Assembly (NCBI GenBank): GCA_018907035.1
Contig: JACCIC010000352.1
Location: forward strand, 139,001-203,000
Length of the DNA stretch: 64,000 nucleotides
Origin: Sycobia sp. Sy_11
Taxonomy: Eukaryota > Arthropoda > Insecta > Hymenoptera > Epichrysomallidae
Direction: 5' to 3'
Shown piece by piece: positions 35,757 through 47,702 of the stretch. The notes below the pieces were generated by a model. It ran no database searches and had not been told where the DNA came from. It worked only from the letters and a program-made list of their open reading frames with translations. Position 1 is the first letter of the stretch. Each line of letters opens with the position of its first letter. The position numbers were made by a program, and so were the translations under genes.

Positions 35757-37601
35757 ATATGCATCTGCCGTCTCGGCTTTACTCAAAATAGTAATGTAAT
35801 TAATTTATTAAACAGTTAAATAATATCTATGTAAACAATCCTCTATCTATAAATCTATATTCCTATAGATAATTTCTTCCTCTGAGAATATTTCTCGACA
35901 AATAATTAAAAATTTAATCTTGCTTGGTCCCTCTGAAGCATCGGCAGTGGTGTGACTGTATTGAATAAGTCCTGTCGTTATTTTTGAAAATTTACATACT
36001 TATATTTGTTGGAGCGCGGATTCTTAACATCAGAATAACGTTAGATCGAAATTAAATATGTATTCCCAAACCGATGAAAACTGCATAAAAATCATGGTTT
36101 TCTGAATTTATCTTAGAAAAAGAAAAAATTTAACATTTAAAACCAAAATCATAGAGCTCATTAAAATACATATTTTTTTGTTCTATATAATTATTCGATA
36201 CAAATTATATATTTTTGGAGAAAAGTTCAACATTTCCGTTTCGGGATCCCCGGAATAATTCTACGTTTATACGAAATATAGATACATTCGAAACATTTTT
36301 CTTGAGAAATGCTGTTTGTAGAAATTCAACGCATAGTACAAAAAATGTATGTTGATAAGATCGACAACTTTTGTTTGAAATACTTTTTGTAAATTGAAGT
36401 ACACTAAAACAAAATTTGATAATTTTAAATAAATACATTTCTTCGAATTGAAAGAACGAACAATTTGTTTAATAGAAACAACAGTTTTTCGTTAAGAAAA
36501 ATATATATTTAAATGTATTAACTGATTTAGTTGAAACGATATTTTTAATTTAAAAAAATATTATAAATGGTCTAAATAGAATTTATTTAAGTGGCTAAAT
36601 CAATTTCATTTTCTTAAAAGCATTAAATTGCATTTCATAAGCATTAATTTTCATATTTGGTTAGTGAAAAATAAAAATGCTTCCAAAATTTTTTCGCTAG
36701 GTGTATGCAGGATTTTCATCGGAATTCGCATATTAACGCATGTCTGTACTGTTTGCTACCTTTATAATGAGATTCTTAACCTTTATAGAGAGAGAGAGAG
36801 AGGCAGAAAACTGTTTCCTCTCTATATATATAAATCGAAAAAATTGATTGATAGATAAGCGTTCAAAGCATAAAATTGGCCAAAACAAGTATTGGTCTGA
36901 CAGGGATTCGCCACACCATTCAGATAATCAAACAAGAATTTTTTTATATTGTTGATTATAACAATTAATGATTAATTACTATAGTTTGTTATAAAGTCTT
37001 GTTTAATATGTAACACTTTTTTAAGTCTATTGTTATTCTTTTTGCTAGACTAAATCATTTCTTTATCTGTATACATTCCTTTTTATAACGTAAAATTTCA
37101 AAAAATATATAATATTATATTAGTTTACATTTTAAGCTAATAATTATTTATTATTCATAATATGTTTATTTTATATATTATTGAGAAATATAAGAGAACG
37201 TAATAATCTCCTGAAAGGTTTTAAAAGTATAATATTTGCTTAAAATTAAATAAGGAAATGTAATAATAATAATTAATATTTAACATTTTTAAAATTTAAA
37301 TTACATTATGTTTAAAATATATACGAATGTTTAGGTATGTTTGGAAAGTAAAAGAGTGAGCTGAGATCACATACATTTGGTGACCATATTTGTTCATTAT
37401 ATAATAATAATAGAAAACCGATGATCGCATCCATAAACAATATAAACATTAAGTATTTTCCTTAGTGTTTTCTCATTTTCGAAAATGCCCATAATTTGTA
37501 TAAGAAGAATACACACACACGCGCGGGCGCACGCGCGCACACACTAACATATACATTTTTCTAAGTGTAAATTTTATATGTGTAAATTTATATGTGTAAA
37601 G

Positions 37602-37649
<48 letters not shown>
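34641..37649. other. AT-rich region with two copies of an unclassified repeat
   Basis: 34890-35400 and 35930-36440 are diverged direct copies (shared CCGTTTCGG, ATCATGGTTT, TTTGTTCTATA). TA runs at 35699-35753 and 37604-37646, AG run at about 36786, AC/GC run at 37508-37545. No coding frame supported. Confidence 0.55.
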
Positions 37650-37650
<1 letters not shown>

Positions 37651-38283
37651 ACATAGCGCTTTGGTGAGAGCTAATTCGTGCTTCGGCTCAACGCGCCTCG
37701 GCCCCGATCGCTCAGCACGCCATCGGGTTCATTTCACCCCACCAAAGGCTATGTTCTGTTCATTTTACTTGCCTAAGCGAGTGGCTCCGGCTCAACCCGC
37801 CTTGGCCCCTAGTCGCTCAACACGCCACTAGGTTCGCTTGTGCAAGCTCAATTTATTTATTATTAGTTTTAATTATTTACGGTGCGTACTGTACTTTGGC
37901 CTACGCTCAACACGTCTAGGCCCTTGGTCGCCCAACACGCCACCAAGTTTGTTCTACTACGCACTGTATCACGAAATCCAATTCTCATTCTCGCTCAACT
38001 CGCCAGAGTTCGAATTGGATTTGTTTTATTATTTTTATTTATTTTTCCCGACATTGCTGGATATTGGGACTAAAATAAATTGTTATTTATTAGAGAAAAA
38101 ACTCAATCAAGAAAAAATCAATTCGCGAATTCTCGCTCGCCGCTGCTCTTCGAGCCGCCTGTGGCCCGAGAGCGCTCGCGCGTCTTCGCCGTGCTGCCGG
38201 TACTTTACTCCCGCGCCGCTTGTGACTTCGCGACTTGTATACAATATATAATATTATTTGCGCGAGGCTATTGTCTCGTCGCA
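37650..38283 (-). repeat. 3' LTR of G2
   Basis: Minus-strand start TGCGACGAGACAATAG at 38283. Contains GC-rich U3 sequence shared with 43480-43685 and the hairpin array 37703-38018. It lacks about 470 bp present in the 5' LTR (42985-43470). The inner limit near 37650 is set by the TA microsatellite. Confidence 0.78.
37703..38018 (-). repeat. Hairpin array with invariant 13-base loop (G2 LTR)
   Basis: Plus-strand coordinates: 37703-37727 (stem CCCGAT/ATCGGG), 37808-37832 (CCTAGT/ACTAGG), 37898-37922 (GGCCTA/TAGGCC), 37923-37947 (CTTGGT/ACCAAG), 37978-38018 (CCAATTC...TCT/AGA...GAATTGG). All have a 13-base loop of CGCTCAACACGCC type (sense GGCGTGTTGAGCG) with at most two changes. Two weaker relatives lie at 37678-37701 and 37784-37806. 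Stems differ by compensated changes while the loop stays fixed. Confidence 0.9.
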
Positions 38284-38298
38284 TCTCCGCCTTCCCCC
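38284..38298 (-). promoter_or_regulatory. Polypurine tract of G2
   Basis: GGGGGAAGGCGGAGA on the minus strand, directly before the 3' LTR start TG at 38283. Confidence 0.85.
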
Positions 38299-38369
38299 GT
38301 GGAGAGTGAAACGCGGATACATCATAGTAAATTAAACGCAAACGAATCATACCGCTCAAATACATTACT

Positions 38370-38964
38370 TTATTCCCCCGGACTCGCTGAAACGAATCGT
38401 GAGGAAACCGGTTTCTCACAACTAGCAAATTTCAAATAATAAACAACAAAAAAAATCAAACCTTTAGGCTTCCCTACTCGGACAGCTCCTGTACGTGCGT
38501 CGATTCGAATCCGCCAGCGCAGACCGTTGTGTCGAGTCCTATATTCCCGCACTCCCGGCGGGATCACGACCTCCGGCCTATTCGGAATTTTTACCGTCCT
38601 GGGCCGTGGGAGCTCCGAGATCGGAATCCGATGGAAACCTTCCGCCGGATTCGGAGGCACCGTAAAAGATGTGTCCCGCTGCTGCCGATGGATTGGTGGG
38701 AGTGTGATCAGCGGCGGTGGAAAAGTCAACGGTCGTGGGCGCGTCTGCAGCCGCTCCAGCCGCACCATTGGCCTCCTGGCCATAGGCTCGAGTACCGCCT
38801 TATTAGTCGGCTGGTACTCTACAGCTGCTGTTGTGTGGGGTGGCCTTAGGGAAGTACCCCTCATCTTCAGCCACCTCCCTGAAATACGAGGTGTCTTGAG
38901 CATCTAACCAATGCTCAAACTCCTTGTACAGCTCCTGTGGCGTCATTTTGAGAATTGCTTCCAT
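38370..38964 (-). pseudogene. Accessory ORF of G2, homologous at its C-terminus to G1 ORF4
   Basis: ATG at 38964 opens MEAILKMTPQELYKEFEHWL and runs about 50 codons. A frameshift near 38840 passes to the 177-codon frame ending at 38370. The middle is proline and arginine rich. The C-terminal segment GVREYRTRHNGLRWRIRID then ARTGAVRV matches the end of the G1 protein at 15994-16563 in spacing and key residues. It lies between pol and the polypurine tract, as in G1. Function unknown. Confidence 0.68.
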
Positions 38965-39485
38965 GTCTACTATTGATCACGGTTAATCTCATACTGATTA
39001 AATTATTTGTCAGTCAATTAAATAAGTATTAAAGTTGGAACGTTTTGAACAGTGGGCAAGGGTGTGTTTGTTTACTTTATTTCCCGACCCGACAGTACGT
39101 TCGAGTTAAACGTCGAGGTAGGGAATATGTGTAAAGCCCATGCCTATATACAAAATTATTTGTATACTTAAACGATCGTATTAACTCTGTGTCTTGATCC
39201 TGTGTGTATGCAGAATATACATTCTCCATCGTGAGCCGCGTTTATTTAAAAAAATAACCTCTTTCCTCCCGATTCATTTCCGAGCCGTATTGCCGATTGG
39301 TTTTAACCAATGTACATTACTATCTATTACGTATTAAATTATACCTATTATTAACTCGCTATATACAAAATTATTTGCAGTGATATGGATTAACTTAATT
39401 TTACTTAATTATCCTATTTACTTATTGCTATTGCCGGCAATGTACAATATATTACAAATTTATAAAATTAATTACTATTTACATA
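38965..39485 (-). other. Gap between G2 pol and its accessory ORF
   Basis: AT-rich, no frame. Unlike G1, no retropepsin-like ORF is visible here. Confidence 0.55.
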
Positions 39486-42400
39486 AAATTCACGTATCGT
39501 GATCGGTGTACGGTTTTATGTCCTTGACATGAATTTTTTCTATTAGTTTCCCATCTGCCCCTTGCAGATTAAATATGACTGGGGAAACTTTCTTTATTAT
39601 TGCAAATGGCCCACTATATTTCTCGCAAAGCTTTGCATTGAGCTGATTTGCTTTGTTTGACAGTATGTGTTGACGCTTCAGGATTTGTTCACCAACACGT
39701 GGCTGCTAATCACGTCGGCGTAAGTCATAATATTTTCTCTGCCGTGAGAAAGACTGTGCCGCTTTTATTTTGGCGAGCTGAAGTGCTTCTTGAATATTCC
39801 TTATTCTTTCTTCTGCTTTCGATTTTGAACGCTGTCCTACTTCTTGTTTCAGGTTACCTGGTGCGCTTAGCTCTCGTCCGAAATTTAAATAAGCTGGCGT
39901 ATAACCCGCGCTATCGTACATGGCTGTGTTATACGCAAAAGAAATTTCGTTTAGATAATTATCCCATATTTTTTGGGATTTATCTATGTACTGTTTTACC
40001 ATAGTTTTTACAGTGCGATTTACCCGTTCAACAAGATTGCACTGGGGTGAATACGGTGGCGTAGTTCGATGAGTAATTTTCGCATTTTTTAATATTTGGC
40101 GAAACTTATTCGAAATAAATTGCCTACCGTTATCACTCACTATTACTTGCGGGCATCCAAAACGTAATATAATTTTTCTTGGATTGCTCGTCCTATGGCA
40201 GCACCCGTTGCTTTTCATAATGCACGTAGTTCGATCTATTTCGTTAATCGATCCTGCATTACTAGAAGCATAGTATATCCGTTATTCGATCATGGGAGAG
40301 ACCCCACCAAATCAACGGAGACCATCTCCTATGGTTGTTCTACATTTGTCGCGTGTATTTTCCCCGCCGGGGCTGACTGCTATGCTTTATGCTTTTGGCA
40401 GTTTATACACGCGCGTACGTACCGTGTGGCTTCACGGAACATGCCTGGCCAGTAGTAGCTTTTAGCTAATTTTGCTAATGTTTTAGCTACTCCTAAATGT
40501 CCTGCGGTGGGATCATAGTGATTTTCTTTCAAAATTCGCTGTTTTTCTGAGTCATTTATACATATTTTCCACTCGCTTAATTCATTTGTTTCGTTAAAAT
40601 CAAGCGTGTGTAATATGTTCCGATACAATCTATTGTCTTCTATCCTGTAGTCCAGAAAATATTTCGGATTCTCTGATACCGATTTATAAGTTTTCTCGTA
40701 TCATTTATTTTCCGTTTTCGATATCGCGTTTATTTCGACTGGATTTCGTGATAGTATATCGGCCACGTTGTTTTCTGTCCCTTTTCGATACTGTACATCG
40801 AAATCCCATTGAGCTAATTCCAGTGCCCATCGTGCTAACCTTCCTGATGGATTATCTAATTTCTCCAACCATTTTAATGATTGATGATCCGTTACCACCG
40901 TAAACGGATAACCTTCCAGATATGGGCGCATTTTTCATATGCCTCACCGCACAGCTAAACATTCTAATTCAGTAACGGAATCATTTTTTTCTGCTGGATT
41001 TAGTGTGCGGCTAGCATATGCAATGACGTTTTCTTTTTCTCCGTCTATCTGTGTTAGCACGGCTCCTAGGCCAAGTAAACTTGCATCTGTTTGCAAGACA
41101 AAAGGCAGATTCCAATTTGGACATGCCAAAACAGGAGCTTCCGATAAGTTTTTCATTAGCTCTTCAAAAGCCGTTGTTTGGTCCTGTGTCCATGTTCATT
41201 CTGTTTTCTTCTTTAATAGTATACTTAACGGTGCTGCTGTTTTTGACAAGTATTTAATAAAACGCCTATACCAGGAGAGCATTCCAAAAAATATTTTCAA
41301 TTCCTTTTGATTTTTTGGTGGTGGTATTGCTGAAATTTGCATTTTTCTGGATTCGGCTTTGATTTGGCAGCCCGCAAATTTTCAAAGACTGTCTTTAGCA
41401 TTTCTTTATGTTCCTTATATGTCTCGGTGACGATAATTATGTTATCAAGATATGCAAATGCATTTGGTGCCATATCGGGTGTAATAATTGTATCTAGCAG
41501 TCTCTGAAACGTTGCTGAAGCAGTATGTAAACCAAAAGGCATTACATTGAACTCATAAATGCCTCGTCCTGGCAGTGTAAAAGCCATAAGAGGCTTACTT
41601 TCTTCTGTTAAATTAATTTGCCAATAGCCATTTTTCAGGCTAGTAGTTGAGAGGATTCTTGCACCCTTCAACTTATCAAGAATTGACTGTATTTGTGCTA
41701 GTGGATAAACATCCTTTTTTGAAACTTTATTTAGACAGCGAAAATCCACACAAAATCGAGGTTTGCCGTCTTTTTTTCTTGCGATCACCACAAGACTACT
41801 CCATGGGCTGTCGAACGGTCGTATTATGCCCTCCTTTATCATTTTATCAACTTTCTCGTTGATAATTTTCTGCATTGCCGGGTTCCTAGCTCGGTAACGT
41901 TGTTTTAAAGGCGTAGTGTCCGTCAGTCGTATTTCATGTTTCACACAAGGCGTAGCTCCTTTAATAGAATTAAATTTTATCATTTCTGAATGTATAAAAT
42001 GTTCTAAATCTATCTTCTGCTGTGTTGTTAACTCTTGTAATCCTGTTTGGTTGTGAATACTTGAAATTTGATGTGTAAATATATTACTATTTCTAAGTTT
42101 TTTTCCTTTCAATAAAACGTCGATGTTCAATTTAGTTAAAATATCCATTCCTAGGATAATGTTACTACTTAATTTATTCATTACGTAAAATTCGTGATTT
42201 ACGTAATAATTTTTTATCTTGACCGTGCCTTTTATCTCTTTCATTTCGGATATCAATGCACCGTTCGCCAGTATTGCTGCTTTGGATTTTTCCCACTGTC
42301 CCATTGCATTTATTTATGCAATGGTTCGCCACGTCCGGCCGTATAAAAGAATTAACTGAACCTGTGTCAACTAATGTTTTATATTTCTTTTGACCAATTT

Positions 42401-42533
42401 TTACTATTATAAAATAGCGTAAATCTAATTGTTGGTTAGCCGGGCCTGTGATGGTCCGGCCGCAATTTCGTTTCCCGACTTCTGGCATTTGCAATCGCCC
42501 GAAAATATGTTGTCTTTGCCACACCGGGTGCAA
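39486..42533 (-). pseudogene. pol: G2 Pol polyprotein, frame-broken
   Basis: Pieces in minus-strand order: 42533-42174 protease with TLVDTGSVNSF; 42304-41297 second protease box (IILGMDILTKL) and RT, where YLDD is mutated to YLDN; 41156-40944 and 40931-40701 RNase H (QTDASLLGLGAVL, TDHQSLKWL); 40628-40380 integrase zinc finger; 40218-39706 integrase core (VSDNGRQF, LVERVNRTV); about 39660-39486 the GPF-type C-terminal module. Frameshifts near 42300, 41300, 40940, 40690 and 40380 make it dead. Closest relative in the window is G1. Confidence 0.92.
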
Positions 42534-42818
42534 AATTTTCTTTGCGCATTTTTACATTGAAAACGTGTATGGCCTTGTTGTTTGCAACGCCAGCAACATT
42601 TATTCTTGTCATACGACGTCATTTTTCATACGGCAACATATTTTCGTACAAATTATCTATTTATATACGAGTATCTAAGCCTCCGTGACGTCTCATTAAC
42701 GTACATAAAGCGTTCGCGTACTCTAAAATCAGTTCTTTCGATTTCTGTTTTCGATCTATTATTTGTCCATCCAACTGTCGTTGTTCATTCGGAGGTAAAT
42801 AAAATTCTCTCATTAAGT
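42425..42818 (-). pseudogene. gag: G2 Gag 3' part
   Basis: 42818-42664 encodes MREFYLPPNEQRQLDGQII and LCTLMRRHGGL, matching G1 Gag FYLSPSERRNLDRQI and LMRRRGGF. 42622-42425 encodes zinc knuckles CWRCKQQGHTRFQC and CTRCGKDNIFSGDC, the second lacking His as in G1. The N-terminal half is deleted; the break falls at the foot of an LTR hairpin. Confidence 0.85.
42470..42476 (-). promoter_or_regulatory. Slippery heptamer at the G2 gag-pol junction
   Basis: Minus-strand GGGAAAC in the Gag frame as G GGA AAC, in the same place as in G1. A short GC stem (GCCGG/CCGGC) follows about 10 bases downstream. Confidence 0.78.
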
Positions 42819-43685
42819 CCTTGGTCGCTCAACACGCCACCAAGTTAGTTCGACTACGCACCGTACCACGAAATCCAATTCTCACTCTCGCTCAACTCGC
42901 CAGAGTTCGAGTTGGATTTGTTTTATTATTTTTATTTATTTTTTCCGACGTTGCTGGATATTGGGACTCAAATAAATCTTCCTAATTTATTAGAGAAAAA
43001 AACAATAAGAAAATATTTATTAACAAAAATATAAAAATAATTAACAAAAAAAATTATAAATGCTTAATAATTACTTTCTTCCGGCACTGCCGCGCTAGCC
43101 GCTGTTTCGACTTGTTTAGTCGCGCCATTTTCCGCTGAAACAGTAAAAATCATAAAATATATTTATTTTATGATTTATAAAAATTGACAACTATTTATGA
43201 CTTAAAATTAGCGCTCCGCATGAGCGTAATTACAATTTTATTTCTTATTTTATTCTACGTGATCGCGTCCCGTGTGTGCTGAGACTCGTCGCCCGCTATC
43301 TCGCCGACGACAGGTTCCCCTCGAATAGCCAGTTTCGAGGCCGCTGGCACACTGAAAATTCGCAGTCAGTGCGGCTCTATTTGAGAATTGGGAGAGAGCG
43401 CTCGCTCTTCCCTTACTACACTATACCGCTCCTAAGAGCTGCGCAGCGCCGTCGCAGCTCGCGAGAATTCGCGAATCAATTCGCGAATTCTCGCTCGCTG
43501 CTGCTCTTCGAGCCGCCTGCGGCCCGAGAGCGCTCGCGCGTCTTCGCCGTGCTGCCGGCGCTTTACCCCCGCTCCGCGCCGCGTCACGAAGCCCTCGGCG
43601 CTCCCCCTTCGCCGCGCCGCGCCGCTCAAGACATCGCGACTTGTATACAATATATAATATTATTTGCGCGAGACTATTGTCTCGT
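42819..43685 (-). repeat. 5' LTR of G2, inner end deleted
   Basis: Shares 42820-42980 and 43470-43685 with the 3' LTR. Two loop hairpins remain (42820-42844, stem CTTGGT/ACCAAG; 42875-42915). Its U3 carries a perfect 15-bp hairpin at 43461-43494 (GCGAGAATTCGCGAA, loop TCAA). The last four terminal bases are missing at 43685. Confidence 0.78.
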
Positions 43686-43740
43686 GTAATTTAATTAAAA
43701 TTAGAGTAGACAGTAATATAATTCAAAAAAGTGTATTTAC

Positions 43741-43775
43741 ATACACACAAACAGACACACACACACACACACACC
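43741..43775. repeat. AC microsatellite at the 5' end of copy C
   Basis: ACA- and AC-rich run directly before the R1-clade element start. Confidence 0.88.
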
Positions 43776-43938
43776 CAGTGTGGAGTTTTGTTGCTCTCTC
43801 CCACCTGGCGCCGCCCCTGATTGCGGATAGGGAATGGCTGGCTACAATTTGTAGAGGGCACTGAGGAAATAAAATACTCAAGGCGGACAGAAAAAGCTAA
43901 TAGGGAGGACCTCCCAATCTTACGGCCAATTATGATTA

Positions 43939-44958
43939 ATGTTTGGTATAAACAAGGATATACCCCTGGGAGTAACTCCGGCAAGACCGGTCAATCATCT
44001 CACCAATTCCGATAGAGTGCAAGCCTCTATGGTCGGTGGTAGCCCCTCGGATTCTGGGGAGGGCAAGTCAAACATCATCATAGACAGTACATTGAGTACT
44101 AAAGGAGATGTCATGATGGATCAAGAAATGACGGATCGAGAAATCTTCATCACGCGCAGAAACAATCATCTGGAGCGACTTGGTGAGAAGATCAGCCAAC
44201 TGTTGGATTTTGTTAAAGATAAGCATAACGTGCACAAGACCATTAAGGATCTTGCTCGTTCTATTAATGCCTCATACAAATGCATCAGTATGGCAGAGGA
44301 TGATCTGTTGCAGTATCACCGTCCCGGTATTCATGAAGTGGAAACTCAGACTACGCCGAGTCTACGCTCTGATACCAAACGAAGCGCAGCTGAAGGGATA
44401 GATTCCACTCCTCAAATAGTAAGTAGCAAAAGAACGAAAGAACCATCACTGGGCTTAAGGAGACCACCAGAATCAGTTGGAGTACCTACAAGGAAGTCTG
44501 GGGCCAAGGAAAATCAATGGCAGACCATCAAGCGCAAGAAGCCCAAAGGTAAAGATAAAGAATTACCTAGTACACGCAGGCTTAATGGACGAAATAGACC
44601 TAATTCCATTTTGATTAAGGCCAATGAAGGAGTTACATACGCGGAGGTACTGCGTCAAATAAAGAATGACCCGGAGTTATCTCATGTGAAGAATGAGGTT
44701 AACAGGATACGCAGAAATACAAGCCGTGCCCTTGTACTTCAGTTAGAACGTACAGCCAAAGATGCACATGAGTTGGCTCGCATTGTTGAAAATAAGGTTG
44801 GCCATAGCGCATCCACTTCGGTCTTGACTAATCTTATTACTTTGGAGATTATAGATATATGTGAGGTTACTACAAAGGATGAAGTATTAGAAGCTCTGAA
44901 AACACACTTCGAACTAAAGGAGACAAAGATGCTAATCGCTCGTTCCTTGCGTCTTTAG
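43939..44958 (+). pseudogene. R1-clade ORF1 (Gag-like), copy C, 3'-truncated
   Basis: 339 codons from MFGINKDIPLGVTPARPVN. Includes a charged helical N-terminal part, a basic middle (WQTIKRKKPKGKDKELP) and the conserved central domain (VKNEVNRIRRNTSRALVLQL ... ALKTHFELKETKMLIARSL). The C-terminal zinc knuckles are absent because a deletion joins this point to the endonuclease region. The start agrees with copy B. Confidence 0.87.
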
Positions 44959-44977
44959 TGTATAAGCTCCTCCAAGC

Positions 44978-47702
44978 TTGACGGACAAGCAGTTTGAAAT
45001 CCTTGTAGCTAAGTTAGTTGATGAAGCCATGGATAAGAAACCATTATTAATCGCTGGTGATTTTAACGCGTGGTCCACAGCCTGGGGAAGCGCTTCAACA
45101 AATAACAGAGGTAGTATGCAGCTTGATGACCTTAATTCTCTTCAACTCCACGTGGTTAATAAGGGATTTGAATCCACTTTCATTAGGGGAAATAAACAAT
45201 CAGTCATTGATGTAACATTCGCCAGTGACGACCTGATTCAGAGGATCCTTAATTGGAGAGTAAGCGACCTTTACGCCCACAGTGATCACAGGGCGATCTT
45301 GTACGAGAATGCAGAGAAGAAAGTAAAGAACAAGTGCAATGAGTGAATGCCCACACGGAAATGGAACATCAGATCGCTAGACCGTGAAGTGTTTGCCACT
45401 ATAATATCAGAAGAGCGTTTAGAATATGGTGCACCAGGCCGTCTGGTAAATGCACTTATGAAGTATATCTCTGAAGCATGCAATGCGTCGATGACTAGGA
45501 CTAAGAGCGGATTTAAACATCGTCAATCTGTCTACAGGTGGACAAATGAAATTGCAGAATTGCGCAAAAAATGTCATTGCGCACGTAGACTTACCCAAAG
45601 AGCCCGCACCCATCGTGATACGTCTAATAGTTTATTTAAAGAAGCACAAAGAGCGCTTGGCAAGGCCATTAAGGCAAGCAAGCGTCGATGCTGGCTTGAA
45701 CTGTGTGCAGAGGCCAACAATGACTTATGGGGACGACCATGCAAAACAGTCATGGCACGATTGATTAGGTCACCAATGCAACCCACTAGCACGGTATTGA
45801 TTGATAAGAATGTTTCCGCTCTCTTTCCCAATGACACCCATGGGACTGTACTGCGCACGCAACACTCGGACGATATACCTCCTATAACAGAAATGGAGCT
45901 ACATAATGCTTACGCTAACATTAGAGACAATGCTGCCCCTGGCCCTGATAGTCTCCCTATTGCTGCAGTTCAGTTGGCGATACAGAAGTATCCATCTATA
46001 TTTCTAAAAGTATATAATGCTTGTCTCCTTGAGGGTATTTTTCCTGATTGCTGGAAAACTCAAAGGTTAGTCCTGTTACCTAAGGGCAATAAGGCACGTG
46101 ATGATCCGTCATCATACAGGCCATTGTGTATGCTCAATACGGTAGGCAAAATATTTGCTTCACTTTGCATTCACTGAATTCACATTGCTAACATTTGCAT
46201 TCACTGAAGGATTGCACGGCTTACCCTCACGCCAATTTGGATTTCGGAAATCAAAATCAACAGTCGATGCTATTAAACTGGTAGTGTGTACGGCAAGAAA
46301 TGCAATCAGTGGTAAGAGATGGAAAGGTGGCACTAAACAGTATTGTGCCATTGTCGCTCTAGATATCAAGAATGCCTTTAATTCAGCGAGCTGGTCTTCT
46401 ATTATGAATTCTCTTAAAGAGTTCGGAGTACCTGGGTATCTACAGAATATCGTGGCCAGCTACTTTGAGAATAGGATAATATTATACCGAACGGATGAAG
46501 GCATTATATCGCATAAGGCTACTGCGGGAGTCCCCCAGGGCTCGGTTATGGGACCTATATTGTGGAATATTATGTCTGATGGCGTGTTGAGGATTCCACA
46601 ACCGCCTGGTTCAATAACAGTAGGCTACGCCGACGATATCGCTCTAGTAGTGACGGCTAAGACCCTTGATGAACTCAGTGAAAATGCCAATGAGGCAATC
46701 AGCAACATCAATAGATGCATTAAGTCGGCTGGCCTACAATTAGCGGAGCACAAGACAGAAGTAGTTCTTGTCAGCAGTCGCAAGAAGGTAGATAGTATTA
46801 CTCTTAAATTTGATAGCTGCTGCATTAGTTTTGCACCATCTTTACGATACTTGGGTGTACAGCTTGATGCCAGGTTAAACTTCAAAGAGCATCTAAAGAT
46901 ATCTGGCGAAAAAGCGCAACAAGTTTCAGTTGCCTTGTGTCGGCTCATGCCTAACATTGGTGGCCCACGCCAACCCAAGAGGAAGCTATTAGTTTATATT
47001 GTTAATTCTGTCAGCATGTATGCAGCGTAAATCTGGCATCAAGCATGTGGAATTAAATCGTATTGTGAGCTGGCCATTGCGACCCGTCGCCGCACCTGTA
47101 TACGTATTATTAGTGGTTACAGGACAGTATCCATCGACGCTGCATAGGTACTTGCCGGAATACTTCCTTTGGATTTAGCTGCAGATGAACTGACTAGACT
47201 GCACAACATATATAAGGCCGAAGTGGATTCTCTATAAGGTGCTAAAAACGTGGAACGTCATCGTTCTATAGAAATATGGCAAAAACGATGGAACGATTCT
47301 AGCAAAGGCCGATGGACTTATCGTATCCTTCCAGATATACACAGATGGATCAACAGGAAACACGAGGAACTAGATTTCCACCGAACCCAGTTGCTGACTG
47401 GACATGGTTGTTTTAGGTTCTATTTCCACCGTTTTCACCTGGATAATAATGATTTCTGCCCCATTTGTCCGACATTTGTTGAGGATGCCGAGCATATATT
47501 AGTTAGCTACCCTCGTTTTAGCACACAACGTGAGCACTTGATGAACATCATCAATCAGCCAATAAGACCAGAGAGCATCTTATCAATAATGCTGGAATCT
47601 TCTAAAAACTGGAAGGCAGTAGCCAGTTTCGCAAAAGAGGTGATGACCAAACTTAGAAATGCCGATAGAATTAGGCGAATGGCCCTGCATGAATTAGGCT
47701 AG
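44978..47702 (+). pseudogene. R1-clade ORF2 (endonuclease and reverse transcriptase), copy C
   Basis: The endonuclease N-terminus is missing. 44978-45346 has LLIAGDFNAWSTAWGS and HSDHRAI, ending at a TGA where copy B has Trp. 45347-46177 covers the linker and first RT motifs (AAPGPDSLPIAAVQLAI). Near 46155-46205 a small rearrangement with a repeated TTGCATTCACTGAA replaces several RT residues. 46155-47030 has ALDIKNAFNSASW, GVPQGSVMGPILWN and an intact YADD box, then a stop. 47250-47702 holds the C-terminal CPICP motif, with Cys to Tyr in the last position. Target-primed reverse transcription is the family's mechanism; this copy is inactive. Confidence 0.9.

Larger units (their letters stand above)
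37650..43685 (-). mobile_element. Decayed Ty3-like retrotransposon G2, relative of G1
   Basis: Minus strand. LTR-type direct repeats at 37918-38283 and 42819-43685, polypurine tract at 38284-38298, broken gag and pol between them, and an extra ORF between pol and 3' LTR as in G1. The LTR begins TGCGACGAG on the minus strand, as G1 begins TGCGACGG. The 5' LTR lacks its inner part, primer site, leader and most of gag through a deletion at about 42818. Confidence 0.9.

Noticed and set aside
37838..38439. Plus-strand ORFs over the G2 LTR
   Set aside because: They are antisense to the LTR of a minus-strand element and partly translate the hairpin array.
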